From contig NZ_MBTF01000001.1 in assembly GCF_002013915.1 (NCBI RefSeq), positions 620,001 to 684,000 on the forward strand: DNA of 64,000 nt. The letters run 5' to 3'. The notes under the pieces were generated by a model, which was given only the letters and a program-made list of their open reading frames with translations, was not told where the DNA came from and did no database searches. Positions 23,229 through 32,134 of the stretch are shown one piece after another. The stretch is from Mucilaginibacter pedocola. GTDB taxonomy: Bacteria > Bacteroidota > Bacteroidia > Sphingobacteriales > Sphingobacteriaceae. Position 1 is the first letter of the stretch. Each line of letters starts with the position of its first letter. Position numbers and translations under genes: made by a program.

Positions 23229-23972
23229 TTACCATTGTACATTAAAGGTGGTGCCCGTGCTTAAAACAATGGTTGCTTTTTGGCCGCCAAGGAAGGTAAT
23301 GGTGCCGCTAAAGCTGAACGATTCGCCGGTGGAAGCGGTGCCCGTTACGGCAATAGTGCCGGTGCCCGATGTTATCTGCTGGCTTACTTTACTAACCTTT
23401 ACGTTGGTGGTAGTTATGTTTACCGTGCTGGTAAAATTACGATTGTTGCGCACCTTTGACTGTTGGGTGCCGTTGCGGGTGTAAGTTTGGTTTACGATGT
23501 ATTCGCTGCTGGCCAATTCTAAGCCCGTAACGGTAAATGCACCCGTTGAGTTATCGTTGGATGACATTCTGGGCGCCACATAAGTGCTTGCGCCGGTGAA
23601 CGAGAAATCGAGTTTAGAAGGAATACTGCCCGTGCCGCAGGTAAGCAGGCGGTGCCAGTTGAGGTTATAGGTGTAGCTGCGTGTTGAAGTGCCGCCCGAG
23701 CCGGTAATGGTGCTATCCTTTGCAATACCACATTTGCTGCTGCCGCTGCTGGTAACGGTAATAGTTGTTGCAGCGGTGGTCTGCAGTGCAAGCCCTCCGC
23801 TTGCCGGGTCTATCGATTGTACCATAATTTCTGCGGCTTCGTCTTCGGTTACGGCTGCTGTTGTAGTGCTGTCTTTTTTGCACGATGAAACAGTAAGCGC
23901 CAAACCAAGGGCGGGGACTAACATAGATTTAATAACGCGGGTTCCGTATGCGGTAATGGTTTTTGTTTTCAT
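23229..23972 (-). CDS. Hypothetical lipoprotein with repetitive Thr/Ser beta structure
   Basis: A 247-residue protein with a lipoprotein signal ending VSSCKKD (Cys31) and a mature region rich in Thr, Ser and Gly with alternating strands (TSTVNITTTNVKVSKVSQQ, SGTGTIAVTGTASTGESF). No known domain was recognised. It is probably surface- or periplasm-exposed, and it is upstream of the Spy-like gene, likely in one transcript. Confidence 0.7.
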   Translation of the reverse strand: MKTKTITAYGTRVIKSMLVPALGLALTVSSCKKDSTTTAAVTEDEAAEIMVQSIDPASGGLALQTTAATTITVTSSGSSKCGIAKDSTITGSGGTSTRSYTYNLNWHRLLTCGTGSIPSKLDFSFTGASTYVAPRMSSNDNSTGAFTVTGLELASSEYIVNQTYTRNGTQQSKVRNNRNFTSTVNITTTNVKVSKVSQQITSGTGTIAVTGTASTGESFSFSGTITFLGGQKATIVLSTGTTFNVQW

Positions 23973-24016
23973 GGTTGTTTTATGTTGTGTGTTTTTGAAT
24001 GATCTTGAATGTGTGT

Positions 24017-24244
24017 TTAGTGTACCACTACTACGCGGCGAACGGGCCTTGCCACTACTACGGGGCGCGCTACCACCACCGGCCTGACTACAGCTATGGG
24101 GCGGGCCACTACTACGGGTGCTATAACGGCGGGGCGTACAACGGCTACCGTACGGTGCGGGCGATGCCTTACTACTACCCTGGTTTGTGCCTGCGCAACT
24201 ACTGCGCTAAAGGCTATCAGTAAACTTAAAATGATGGTTTTCAT
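24017..24244 (-). CDS. Small secreted Val/Arg/Pro repeat protein
   Basis: A 75-residue protein with a good signal peptide (1-19, AVVAQAQ) followed by a low-complexity mature peptide made of repeats of the VVVARPV type, ending RPVRRVVVVH. The mature part is strongly basic with no acidic residue. The overlapping + strand frame is Tyr/Gly-rich and also open, but only this strand has a signal peptide. The function is unknown; a cell-surface or DNA/RNA-binding role could be imagined without evidence. Confidence 0.6.
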   Translation of the reverse strand: MKTIILSLLIAFSAVVAQAQTRVVVRHRPHRTVAVVRPAVIAPVVVARPIAVVRPVVVARPVVVARPVRRVVVVH

Positions 24245-24292
24245 GTTCGTATTGTTTTATTTGGTGTTTGTTAATACTAATTTGATGGTATT

Positions 24293-25117
24293 TTATGAGG
24301 ATGGTTGTTCAAAACCGGGCGAAGCTGCAATATCAGGGGGTGAAGTGTTGCCCGCTTTGTGACTGCGATTTCCTGAACAGATTGATGAGCCATAGAGCAC
24401 CAGTTTAAATGGGTTGTGGCTGATAAAACCCGTTGTGATGCCGTATTTTACTTTGACAGTTTCGGCTTGGTAGGTTTTAAAAAGCCTGTCCCAGATGATG
24501 AACACGCCGCCGAAGTTTTTATCGATATACTCGGGGTTGCAGCCGTGATGAACGCGGTGGGCCGATGGGGTATCTATATAACCCTCCAATACGCCCAGTT
24601 TTCCAATTGCCTCGGTATGCAGGAAGAATTGGTAAACGAGGTTAAGCACGTACGATATAATGATAAAATCAACCGGAAAACCCAGTAGCGCCATCGGCAC
24701 AAAAAATAAAGGGCTTACCAAAGCGCTAAACCAGTTCAATCGGTAAGCCGTGGTCAAATTCATGAATAGTCCTGAGTGATGGATGAGGTGGAAGGCCCAA
24801 AGCGGTTCCCAATAATGCGATGCGCGGTGGAACCAATAGTAAACAAAGTCGGCAGCAACAAAGGTGATGGCAAAGCCCCACCAGGTGTGCGGGATATTCC
24901 AAAGAGCAAAGGCTGCCGCAAAGTTCATGATGGCCAACTGGTAGCCGGCAAACACGAATTTAGATAGCTGGAAACCCGCCAAGATGGCCAGGTTACTAAA
25001 GGTTTCTTTCACCTGGTAAGCGTGTTTATCGTTCCGCCAGCTCCATATAATTTCGGCCAAAACCAGTGCGCCTACAAAGAGCGCTACCCACGGCCGGAGT
25101 TGATGTGCATGTTCCAT
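24293..25117 (-). CDS. Sterol desaturase/fatty acid hydroxylase family protein
   Basis: A 274-residue membrane protein with the di-iron His clusters HRASH (near residue 98), HLIHHSG (near residue 109) and HRVHHG (near residue 188), typical of the fatty acid hydroxylase superfamily. Four or five hydrophobic segments flank them. The last 31 residues after LVLYG are hydrophilic and unlike the family; reading the other frame at 24389 gives LINLFRKSQSQSGQHFTP and a stop, a more natural end, so a recent 1-base deletion near 24390 is possible. Confidence 0.85.
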   Translation of the reverse strand: MEHAHQLRPWVALFVGALVLAEIIWSWRNDKHAYQVKETFSNLAILAGFQLSKFVFAGYQLAIMNFAAAFALWNIPHTWWGFAITFVAADFVYYWFHRASHYWEPLWAFHLIHHSGLFMNLTTAYRLNWFSALVSPLFFVPMALLGFPVDFIIISYVLNLVYQFFLHTEAIGKLGVLEGYIDTPSAHRVHHGCNPEYIDKNFGGVFIIWDRLFKTYQAETVKVKYGITTGFISHNPFKLVLYGSSICSGNRSHKAGNTSPPDIAASPGFEQPSS

Positions 25118-25203
25118 AACGTAATTTTTTGTTGGAACAAAGGTGGGGAAGGGGCAGCGGGACGGTGGCGGAAATATGGGTGAAGCTGCGAAATTAGGGG
25201 GCG

Positions 25204-25275
25204 AGTTTTAAGTCGGAAGTCTTAGGTCAAAAGTCTGAAGGTTAGGAGTGGCTGACTTTCGACTTAATACTCACG
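25204..25275. repeat. Dispersed AGTCTTAAGTC-type repeat
   Basis: Degenerate tandem units of the AAGTCTTAGGTCAAAAGTCT type, followed by GACTTTCGACTTAATACTCA. A related inverted arrangement is at 47794-47864, and a similar stretch is found inside argC at 56601-56633. Confidence 0.45.
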
Positions 25276-25290
25276 ACTTAGGGCTTCAAC

Positions 25291-26070
25291 TCACCTGTTC
25301 ATCCACCCCTTAAACTCGGGCACCCGGGCTTTGCTGATGAGGATGCGTTCGGTGGGTTCGGGTTTTACTTTTAGGGAAAGGCGGCCGTTGAAATAAAAAT
25401 CGACCTCGCTGATGGCTGTACGGTTAACAATGAACTGCCGGTTAGCGCGGAAGAACTGCTCAGGGTTCAGTTGTTGCTCCAGTTGCTCCATGGTAAAGTC
25501 CATAATGTATTGCTGGTCCGCAATGGTACGGGCATAGACGATCTCGTTGGCAGTGTAAAACCAGGCGATCTTTGCGGCCTCTACAGGTATCAGCTTCTCG
25601 CGGAAATGTACCAAAAACGATCGTTTGTAAGGCGTGCTTAACTTTTGTAATTGTGCCAACAGGTTTTCTACCTCTAAAGCAGGGGTTAGTGGGGATGGAA
25701 CGGCAGCAGTAAGGGTTTTGTATTTATTCAGCGCCGCGCCTATTTCTTCTTCGTCGAAAGGTTTCAGGATGTAATCGATGCCGTTATTCTTGAAGGCCGT
25801 GAGCGCATGCTCGTTATAGGCGGTTACAAAAATAACCGGGCGGGTTATTTTTACCTGTTTAAATATCTCGAAGCTCATGCCATCCGCCAGGCTGATGTCC
25901 ATGAAAATAAGGCCGTAGCCAGTGTTGCTATTAAACCAAGCAACAGCTTCCTGTACCGAGGGCAGAGTACTTACAACTACTATATGCTCATCGATGTTTT
26001 GCAGGGTATAAGCAAGGTTGCGCGCTGTTGCTGCCTCATCTTCAACTATCACTATCCTTAATTCACTCAT
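25291..26070 (-). CDS. LytTR-family response regulator
   Basis: A 259-residue regulator. The receiver domain (1-120) has IVIVEDEAA, the phospho-acceptor Asp in LIFMDISLADGMS and KPFDEEE. The C-terminal LytTR DNA-binding domain shows FLVHFREKLIPVEAAKIAWFYTANEIVYART and FFRANRQFIVNRTAISEV. It overlaps the upstream sensor kinase by 8 bases, so the two form a two-component system of the LytS/LytR kind. Confidence 0.93.
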   Translation of the reverse strand: MSELRIVIVEDEAATARNLAYTLQNIDEHIVVVSTLPSVQEAVAWFNSNTGYGLIFMDISLADGMSFEIFKQVKITRPVIFVTAYNEHALTAFKNNGIDYILKPFDEEEIGAALNKYKTLTAAVPSPLTPALEVENLLAQLQKLSTPYKRSFLVHFREKLIPVEAAKIAWFYTANEIVYARTIADQQYIMDFTMEQLEQQLNPEQFFRANRQFIVNRTAISEVDFYFNGRLSLKVKPEPTERILISKARVPEFKGWMNR

Positions 26071-27079
26071 AGCGCAGGGGGAGTTTAACTTCGAAGGTAT
26101 CAGTTGTTCGGTTGATGCTTATTTCTCTGCCCATCAGTATCCTGAAGCGTTCGTTCAGGTTGGCAAGTCCTATGCCGCTGCTTTCAGCCGCAACGGGTTG
26201 CAGGTTATTGCTTACGACTAAGTCGTCGCCCTCAATGTAAATGGTAACTTTTAGTGGTTTGGCAAAGGTTGCTGCATTATGTTTGGCTGCATTCTCTAAC
26301 AAAGGCTGTAACGACAGGTGCGGCAGTTGCTGGCTCATATAATGTTTGCCCACATCCACCATCAACACAAAAGCATCTTCCAGCCGCATTTTCAATAATT
26401 CTGCAAAGGAGTTTACCATTTCTAACTCATCGGCAAGGGTAACTAAATTGCTGTTGGGTTTCACCATGCTATAACGGAATACTTTAGAAAGATGCTTGAT
26501 ATACTGTTGTGCCAGCGTTGGGTTCTCGCGTACCACACCCGATAAGCTGCTGAGCGAGTTGAACAGGAAATGCGGGTTCAATTGTTCTTTCAATAATTCC
26601 AGTTCGGCAACGGTATAGGCGTTTTTCAGGCGTTCGTTCTCCTGTATATGCTGCTTGGCTTCGCGCAGCAAAAGGATAATTTTTATCAGAATGCCCGATA
26701 ATATTACCGCCAGCCCGAAGCGCGCCATATATGTGGCCCAGTAAATGTTTTTGAAATTGGTATCAATAAAAACCCTGCGCTGCAGCCCGCCGAAGAAGAA
26801 CATAAAAACTAAACCCAACAGCAGGTTTATACTGATGTAGGGCAGATATTTGCTTTGCGCGCGCCAAACCGTAAGGCGATTGTGCCGAAGGTTGAGGTAG
26901 AAGACGAGGTGACAAAACACGAACTGCACCAGCACCTGGTAAATAAACTCGGCGGTGTTGAAGTGCCAGTATCGCGCCAGGATGCCGTTATCGCGCAGAG
27001 CGAGCAGTTTGCCCGCGTTCAGCAACAAAGCCAGCAGGGCCGAACTGTAAAGGCATATCTGTTTCTCGGTTTTATCCAT
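26063..27079 (-). CDS. LytS-type sensor histidine kinase
   Basis: A 338-residue membrane kinase with four hydrophobic segments in the first 145 residues and a His_kinase domain whose phospho-acceptor is in ELLKEQLNPHFLFNSLSSLSG. The ATPase part has LQPLLENAAKHNAATF and GIGLANLNERF. It is the partner of the LytTR regulator encoded by the overlapping downstream gene. No separate sensor domain is seen, so the signal is probably detected in the membrane. Confidence 0.92.
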   Translation of the reverse strand: MDKTEKQICLYSSALLALLLNAGKLLALRDNGILARYWHFNTAEFIYQVLVQFVFCHLVFYLNLRHNRLTVWRAQSKYLPYISINLLLGLVFMFFFGGLQRRVFIDTNFKNIYWATYMARFGLAVILSGILIKIILLLREAKQHIQENERLKNAYTVAELELLKEQLNPHFLFNSLSSLSGVVRENPTLAQQYIKHLSKVFRYSMVKPNSNLVTLADELEMVNSFAELLKMRLEDAFVLMVDVGKHYMSQQLPHLSLQPLLENAAKHNAATFAKPLKVTIYIEGDDLVVSNNLQPVAAESSGIGLANLNERFRILMGREISINRTTDTFEVKLPLRYE

Positions 27080-27204
27080 TGGGTAAATGTACCCTAAAAT
27101 ACAAAGCCTTCAACAAAATAAGGGGCGAAGCTGAAAAATGTGGGGGTGAGTTTTTGGATGTGCACATGTGCGGATTTCAGATGTGCAGATGAACCTGGCC
27201 AATT

Positions 27205-27298
27205 TGTCATGCTGAGGGACGAAGCATCTATTCGCGGATTTGCATAGCGTTTATTGCATTGTGGCTATCAGATTCTTCGCTTCGCTCAGAATGACAAG
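27205..27298. repeat. Dispersed intergenic repeat, second copy
   Basis: Runs from GTCATGCTGAGGGACGAAGC to TTCGCTTCGCTCAGAATGAC. The ends are complementary (GTCAT...CTGAG against CTCAG-AATGAC), so it can fold as one long hairpin. A related copy is at 18781-18886. Confidence 0.55.
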
Positions 27299-27299
27299 G

Positions 27300-27644
27300 C
27301 TATTTGTAGAACTCCAACGCAGCTCTCAATATCTCGTCTACCTTTTCCACGGGTATATCCGCTTCTGCATCTATCAGCAGTATTTTCATTCTTGCGCGTT
27401 TCTCTTGCAGCAGATCGGGGTGGTTCAGGCGGCCGCCTTCTACTATTCCAATATAGGGTTGCTTGTATTTTTTATGAACCCACAGGTAGCAAAACATCTT
27501 ACCCTTAAGGCAATACATAGGCATGCTGTATTTCCATTCTTCGGTAAGGCGGCTATCCAGTGCTAAAATGTGGTTACGCAAAAAAGCCAGAGCACTTTTA
27601 TGGGGCTCCGGCTGATTTGAAAAGTATTGGTCGATGGGGCGCAA
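27300..27644 (-). CDS. DUF1801 domain protein
   Basis: A 114-residue soluble protein with the DUF1801/YdhG pattern: PIDQYFSNQPEPHKSALAF at the N-terminus, EWKYSMPMYCLKGKMFCYLW in the middle and a C-terminal helix. The family is of unknown biochemical role and related to frataxin-like folds. It starts 3 bases after the stop of signal peptidase I, so the two may be co-transcribed. Confidence 0.8.
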   Translation of the reverse strand: MRPIDQYFSNQPEPHKSALAFLRNHILALDSRLTEEWKYSMPMYCLKGKMFCYLWVHKKYKQPYIGIVEGGRLNHPDLLQEKRARMKILLIDAEADIPVEKVDEILRAALEFYK

Positions 27645-27647
27645 AGG

Positions 27648-28757
27648 TTATTGCTCCACGCTATGTATCGGGCGGAAAACCCTGCTCCAGCGTATTTTGC
27701 TCAGGAATGATTTGGTGCTATCAATGCTCATCCAGGTGATAACCGCTTTGCCTACTATATGGTCTTCGGGTACAAAACCCCAAAAGCGCGAATCTTCTGA
27801 ATTGTGGCGGTTGTCGCCCATCATCCAGTAGTAATCCATTTTAAAGGTATAGCTGTCGGCTTTTTTATCGTTAACGTAAACGTCCTTACCTTTTAACTCA
27901 ATTTTGTTGTGCTCGTATTTCTCAATAGCTACATGGTATTTTGCAAATGTGCTATCGTTCAGCTTTACCGTAAGTCCTTTTTTAGGAATTAGCAACGGGC
28001 CAAAGTTATCCTCATTCCATTTAAAGCGGGTAGTATCACTTGGGAACACACGGGGATCAGCTTCGCCGGGTTTTTGATTAGCGGGAACGACCGATTTAAC
28101 GTTCGAGAATGTTTTCAACTGCGCAACGCCATCGGTAGGTAATATCATTTCATAAGTAACGCCGTCGTAGCCGCGTACCTCCGCATGCATTTCGTCTAAC
28201 ACATCCGGATTGATGGCTGTTCCATTTGTTGTAACCAGGTAGGAAGTTTGTGCCTGCGGTGCATTCTTAACCGCTTTACCATCGGTGAAAACTTGTCCGT
28301 TCACAATAGTTACGGTTTCGCCGGGCAGGCCAACGCAGCGTTTAATGTAGTGTACGCGCATATCAACCGGGCGTTCAACAAGTTCGGCAGGGTAGTTAAA
28401 AACCACGGCGTCTCCTTTTTTCACTTCGCCAAGCCCGGGCAAACGATGGTAGCCCAGTTGCCAGCCGTCATAATAAGTTTTGGTATCGCCCCAAATGGTC
28501 GATTCGAGGAAGGGGATAGAAAGCGGCGTCATGGGCATGCGCGCGCCGTATGATAGTTTGCTCACGAACAGGTAATCGCCCGTCATCAAACTGCCTTCCA
28601 TAGAGGCCGAGGGGATGGCAAATGCCGAAAATAATAGCCCCCTGATAATAGTGGAGGCCACCAGGGCGAATAAAATGGCATCAACCCATTCGCGGGTTTT
28701 GCTTTTTTTAGGTTTAGGCGTATCGTTTTTTGTGCGCGAGAAGAATTTCCAATTCAT
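27648..28757 (-). CDS. lepB: Signal peptidase I
   Basis: A 369-residue type I signal peptidase with one N-terminal membrane segment (about 27-48). The catalytic Ser52 lies in IPSASMEGSL, the general-base Lys139 in HYIKRCVGLPGE, and the C-terminal box MGDNRHNSEDSRFWGFVPE is present. The 110-residue insert between Lys and the last box is normal for Bacteroidota. It removes signal peptides on the periplasmic side of the inner membrane. Confidence 0.95.
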   Translation of the reverse strand: MNWKFFSRTKNDTPKPKKSKTREWVDAILFALVASTIIRGLLFSAFAIPSASMEGSLMTGDYLFVSKLSYGARMPMTPLSIPFLESTIWGDTKTYYDGWQLGYHRLPGLGEVKKGDAVVFNYPAELVERPVDMRVHYIKRCVGLPGETVTIVNGQVFTDGKAVKNAPQAQTSYLVTTNGTAINPDVLDEMHAEVRGYDGVTYEMILPTDGVAQLKTFSNVKSVVPANQKPGEADPRVFPSDTTRFKWNEDNFGPLLIPKKGLTVKLNDSTFAKYHVAIEKYEHNKIELKGKDVYVNDKKADSYTFKMDYYWMMGDNRHNSEDSRFWGFVPEDHIVGKAVITWMSIDSTKSFLSKIRWSRVFRPIHSVEQ

Positions 28758-28883
28758 AGCTGTTGCGGTATAATTTTATTATTCCTTGTGTTTTAGATTG
28801 CTGTGGTAATAATTTGTTACACTAAGCGGCTATAATTATACGGGTAATTATTAGTTTTATCGCAGCTATTTTATATCAAACCT

Positions 28884-30518
28884 ATGTTACGCAGAAATTT
28901 TATTAAACTATCCGCCGCCAGCATGGCAGCGGTAATGTATAGCAGGCTCACTTTTGCCGATGCTTTTGGCAATGCCTTGATAAACCACCCCGACGAGGCA
29001 TGGACCGAGATCAACGGACAATGGGTAAAATTATCACCTTCGGGTGCTTCGGCCTATACGCATAAAGATGTGAGGGTAGAGCTGAAGACCGCGGGCAACG
29101 CGCAGTCGGTTTATGTTTCATCGCCAAAAGATGAGCTGATGGGCGTACGCCTGAAATGGAAATACGAAAGCAAAAAATATTCGAAAGTATTGGGCGACCA
29201 CTGGGAGCGTACCTACGGTGATCTGGGCTGGAAAACCGCCGATGCCAATGCACGTAACCCTTGGTATGTGCTGCTGCACGATGCCAAACAAACAGCGGCC
29301 TTCGGCGTAAAAACCGGCTGTAATACCATTTGTTACTGGAATGTTAGCCCCGATAGTTTAGAGCTGACGATGGATACCCACTCGGGCGGCTCGGGCGTAA
29401 AACTTGGCCAGCGCAAACTGCATGCGGCGGATATAGTAACCACATTGAGTAAGACAGGAGAGAACCCTTATGCTACGCTTACCCGTTTTTGTAAAGTAAT
29501 GTGCCCAAAACCACGCCTGCCCAAACAGCCTGTTTACGGTATAAACGATTGGTATGTGGTTTACGGCAACAACTCGTACGAAACTATTAAAGCACAAACC
29601 ACGCTGATGAGCACGCTGGTGAGCGATACCACTAACCGCCCGTTCTCGGTTATCGACGATGGCTGGCAGCAACCCGACGACTTTTCGATAGTGAACAACA
29701 AGTTTAAGGATATGCACAAAATGGCCGGAGAGATAAAAGCTTTGGGTATGCGCCCCGGTTTGTGGACGCGACCGCTGATAGCCCGTTTAGATGATAAAAC
29801 CAGCCTGCTTGCCCCAAAGATCGCCGGCCGCGATGATGCTAAAACACCCATACTCGACCCCACCATCCCCGAAACTCTGGAACGCGTAAAACGCAACATG
29901 AAGCTTTACCAGCAATGGGGCTACGATATGGTGAAGCACGATTACAGCACCTATGATATCTTCGGCCGCTGGGGCTTTAAAATGACGGATGGCTTCACCG
30001 CACCGGGCTGGAAATATTACGACCAGACCAAAACCAACGCCGAGATCATCAACACGCTTTATGCTGCCATCCGCCAGTCGGCAGGGGAGATGTATATTAT
30101 CGGCTGTAATACCATGAGCCACCTATCGGCAGGTGTATTTGAACTTAACCGCACCGGCGATGATACCAGCGGCAAGGAGTGGGACCGCACCAAAAAAATG
30201 GGCGTGAACACTTTAGGTTTCCGCCTGCCGCACCACAATACTTTTTACGCTGCCGATGGCGATTGCGTGGGCCTTACCAAAGATGTGCCTTGGGATAAAA
30301 ACCGCCAATGGCTGCAACTATTGGCAGAAAGCGGCGCGCCGCTGTTCATCTCGGCCGAACTGGATATTTTGGATGCCGATAAAAAAGCCGCCATTAAAAC
30401 AGCCTTCGCCCATGCCGCCAAAGTACAGCCCACAGGCGAACCGCTTGATTGGTTGACAGACCAATGGCCGGCCAAATGGAAACTGAATAACAGGGTGGTA
30501 GATTTTAATTGGGGATAA
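28884..30518 (+). CDS. Secreted glycoside hydrolase, clan GH-D alpha-galactosidase-like
   Basis: A 544-residue protein with an N-terminal RRNFIKLSAASMAAVM signal resembling a Tat signal. A beta-rich N-terminal region (40-215) precedes a TIM barrel with VIDDGWQQPDDF (257-267), the nucleophile motif K351-H-D353 in MVKHDYS and a likely acid/base Asp in RTGDDTSG (423-430). This is the clan GH-D pattern (GH27/GH36/GH31 relatives). Exact family and substrate cannot be told; alpha-galactoside is the best guess. Confidence 0.75.
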   Translation: MLRRNFIKLSAASMAAVMYSRLTFADAFGNALINHPDEAWTEINGQWVKLSPSGASAYTHKDVRVELKTAGNAQSVYVSSPKDELMGVRLKWKYESKKYSKVLGDHWERTYGDLGWKTADANARNPWYVLLHDAKQTAAFGVKTGCNTICYWNVSPDSLELTMDTHSGGSGVKLGQRKLHAADIVTTLSKTGENPYATLTRFCKVMCPKPRLPKQPVYGINDWYVVYGNNSYETIKAQTTLMSTLVSDTTNRPFSVIDDGWQQPDDFSIVNNKFKDMHKMAGEIKALGMRPGLWTRPLIARLDDKTSLLAPKIAGRDDAKTPILDPTIPETLERVKRNMKLYQQWGYDMVKHDYSTYDIFGRWGFKMTDGFTAPGWKYYDQTKTNAEIINTLYAAIRQSAGEMYIIGCNTMSHLSAGVFELNRTGDDTSGKEWDRTKKMGVNTLGFRLPHHNTFYAADGDCVGLTKDVPWDKNRQWLQLLAESGAPLFISAELDILDADKKAAIKTAFAHAAKVQPTGEPLDWLTDQWPAKWKLNNRVVDFNWG

Positions 30519-30523
30519 GTAAA

Positions 30524-30652
30524 ATTCCCTCCTTGGGGAGGGGCGCGCAGGGAATGAGCGCAAATGCAGGGAGGGGTTAGTACGCATGCTAAAAGAATTT
30601 GCATGGGCACTAACCCCTTCCTCCTCCTTCCCCAAGGAAGGAATCGCACATT
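30524..30652. repeat. Large inverted-repeat element, GAGCGCAAA family
   Basis: The left part has ATTCCCTCCTTGGGGAGGGG, a core GAGCGCAAATGCAGGGAGGG and GTTAGT; the right part has ACTAACCCCTTCC and CCTTCCCCAAGGAAGGAAT. The outer arms are complementary, so the whole 125-base block can fold on itself. A related single unit with the same core is at 41217-41276. Confidence 0.65.
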
Positions 30653-30675
30653 TCCGGCGCTTTTTTAATTATCCT

Positions 30676-31419
30676 TTATACTATCAACCCCAGCATTACC
30701 CCGCTCATCGCTATCATAAGCGCATCTTCAATAATGGTAACAGTGCTCATCGGCAGGTTGAAAACCGCACCAAGGCAGGCGCAGCGTATTTTGCGTTTGT
30801 TGAGTACGCTCTGCAAAACGCCAATTAGGCTGATACTCATTACCGCGAATGTAATGGCGTTGGTTACCACAGGCATAAAGTTTAACGCGAAAGCTATCCC
30901 CAACGCTAATTCGATAAAGGCATAAACAAATCCCCATGCTCGGAATTTTTTGGCAACAATATCATAAGTTGAATAGCTATCGGCAAAACCATTCAGATCC
31001 AGCATCTTAAAAAAGGAAAATACCAGGAAAAAGCCACTCATGAATACCCGCATGGCAAGCATGCCGTTGAATGTACCCGATAAGCTTGCTATTAACAGGG
31101 ATAACAGCCCGACGTAGCCGAATATCAGCAGCACCGGTTTGTAAGTCGTTAAAAATGACTTTGCTTCTTCCGCATCATCAAGCATCGAGCTTATGGCGTG
31201 GTGCTGATGCGGCAACTCACTCAATTGATATTTGGGGTAGGCGGCCAGCGCAGCTTGTAATTCGCTTGTTGCAACGTGTTTGCTCATGCTGATAGCTGCT
31301 GTGCCATTGGGCAGGTCGATATCTAATTTGGTGATATTTTCTACCCCGCTAAGCAGGCTTTGTACTTTGGCCAGGCAGCCGGTGCAGGTCATGCCGGTAA
31401 TTTTATAGGTATGTGTCAT
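30676..31419 (-). CDS. HMA domain-MauE/DoxX-like membrane protein
   Basis: The start at 31419 (MTHTYKITG) is chosen because the domain begins there. Residues 1-65 form a heavy-metal-associated domain with GMTCTGCLAKV (CxxC). About 120 residues further on are four transmembrane helices of the MauE/DoxX type (LLIFGYVGLLSLLIAS to IEDALMIAMSGVMLGL), with a single Cys pair in KIRCACLGAVF. It may accept Cu(I) and pass electrons or metal across the inner membrane. It follows the HMA-AraC regulator on the same strand. Confidence 0.8.
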   Translation of the reverse strand: MTHTYKITGMTCTGCLAKVQSLLSGVENITKLDIDLPNGTAAISMSKHVATSELQAALAAYPKYQLSELPHQHHAISSMLDDAEEAKSFLTTYKPVLLIFGYVGLLSLLIASLSGTFNGMLAMRVFMSGFFLVFSFFKMLDLNGFADSYSTYDIVAKKFRAWGFVYAFIELALGIAFALNFMPVVTNAITFAVMSISLIGVLQSVLNKRKIRCACLGAVFNLPMSTVTIIEDALMIAMSGVMLGLIV

Positions 31420-31501
31420 TGTGTTTGATGTTTTGATAACACAAAAGTACCCCGGCCACCGGCCCCGGGCTTTACACATTTATAGGATAGTTTTATGAGA
31501 T

Positions 31502-32062
31502 TTACAGGTCCTCTATGTTTTGGCGCTTTTTATCCTTTAGTGATTTGTAGAAGGAGGGTGTCAGTCCCGTTTGCTTTTTAAATTGTGCCGATAGGTAGGC
31601 CACGCTGCTGTAGCCCATTTGGTTGGCAATTTCGGATAAGGTAAGCTCATCGTACATCATCAGTTCTTTTACCCGCTCTATTTTTTGGCTGATGGCGTAT
31701 TTTTCGATGGTGCTGCCTTCTACTTCTGAGAATAAACTGCTGAGGTAGCCGTATTCGTAATTGAGTTTGGCCGCCAGGTAGTCAGACAGGTTGGTGTTGG
31801 GGTGTTCTTGTTGATGGTGAATGAGGTTAATAACCGCAGTTTTTATCTGCTCGATGATGCGGCTTTTGCGGTTATCAATAATTTCGAAACCGAGTTTGCG
31901 CAAGTTAGCGCCGAAGGTTTCCATGGTGGCTTTATCGGGTTCGACATCTAAATCCAGTTCGCCCAATTCAACCGTAGTGGGGTGCAGGGCCAGTTTTTCT
32001 GCTTCGGCCTTTACCACCATTTTGCAGCGGCTGCATACCATGTTTTTTATATACAGTTTCAT
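31502..32062 (-). CDS. HMA-like/AraC-family regulator, probable copper sensor (copy 2)
   Basis: A 186-residue paralogue of the island regulator at 4135: an HMA-like N-terminus with MVCSRC (residues 8-13), a linker, and an AraC helix-turn-helix domain (LTLSEIANQMGYSSVAYLSAQFKKQTGLTPSFYKSL). It precedes the HMA-MauE gene after an 82-base gap and probably controls it in response to Cu(I). The two regulators share many positions, indicating a common origin, one chromosomal and one on the island. Confidence 0.8.
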   Translation of the reverse strand: MKLYIKNMVCSRCKMVVKAEAEKLALHPTTVELGELDLDVEPDKATMETFGANLRKLGFEIIDNRKSRIIEQIKTAVINLIHHQQEHPNTNLSDYLAAKLNYEYGYLSSLFSEVEGSTIEKYAISQKIERVKELMMYDELTLSEIANQMGYSSVAYLSAQFKKQTGLTPSFYKSLKDKKRQNIEDL

Positions 32063-32134
32063 CGGGCCAAATTAAATATTCTGTTTAAATTTACTTTCCC
32101 TGCCAACCACAGGATAAACCTACAGCTAAATTTT

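Noticed and set aside
23999..24223. Tyr/Gly-rich + strand ORF opposite the VVVARPV peptide
   Set aside because: It has no signal peptide and its bias follows from the repeat on the other strand.
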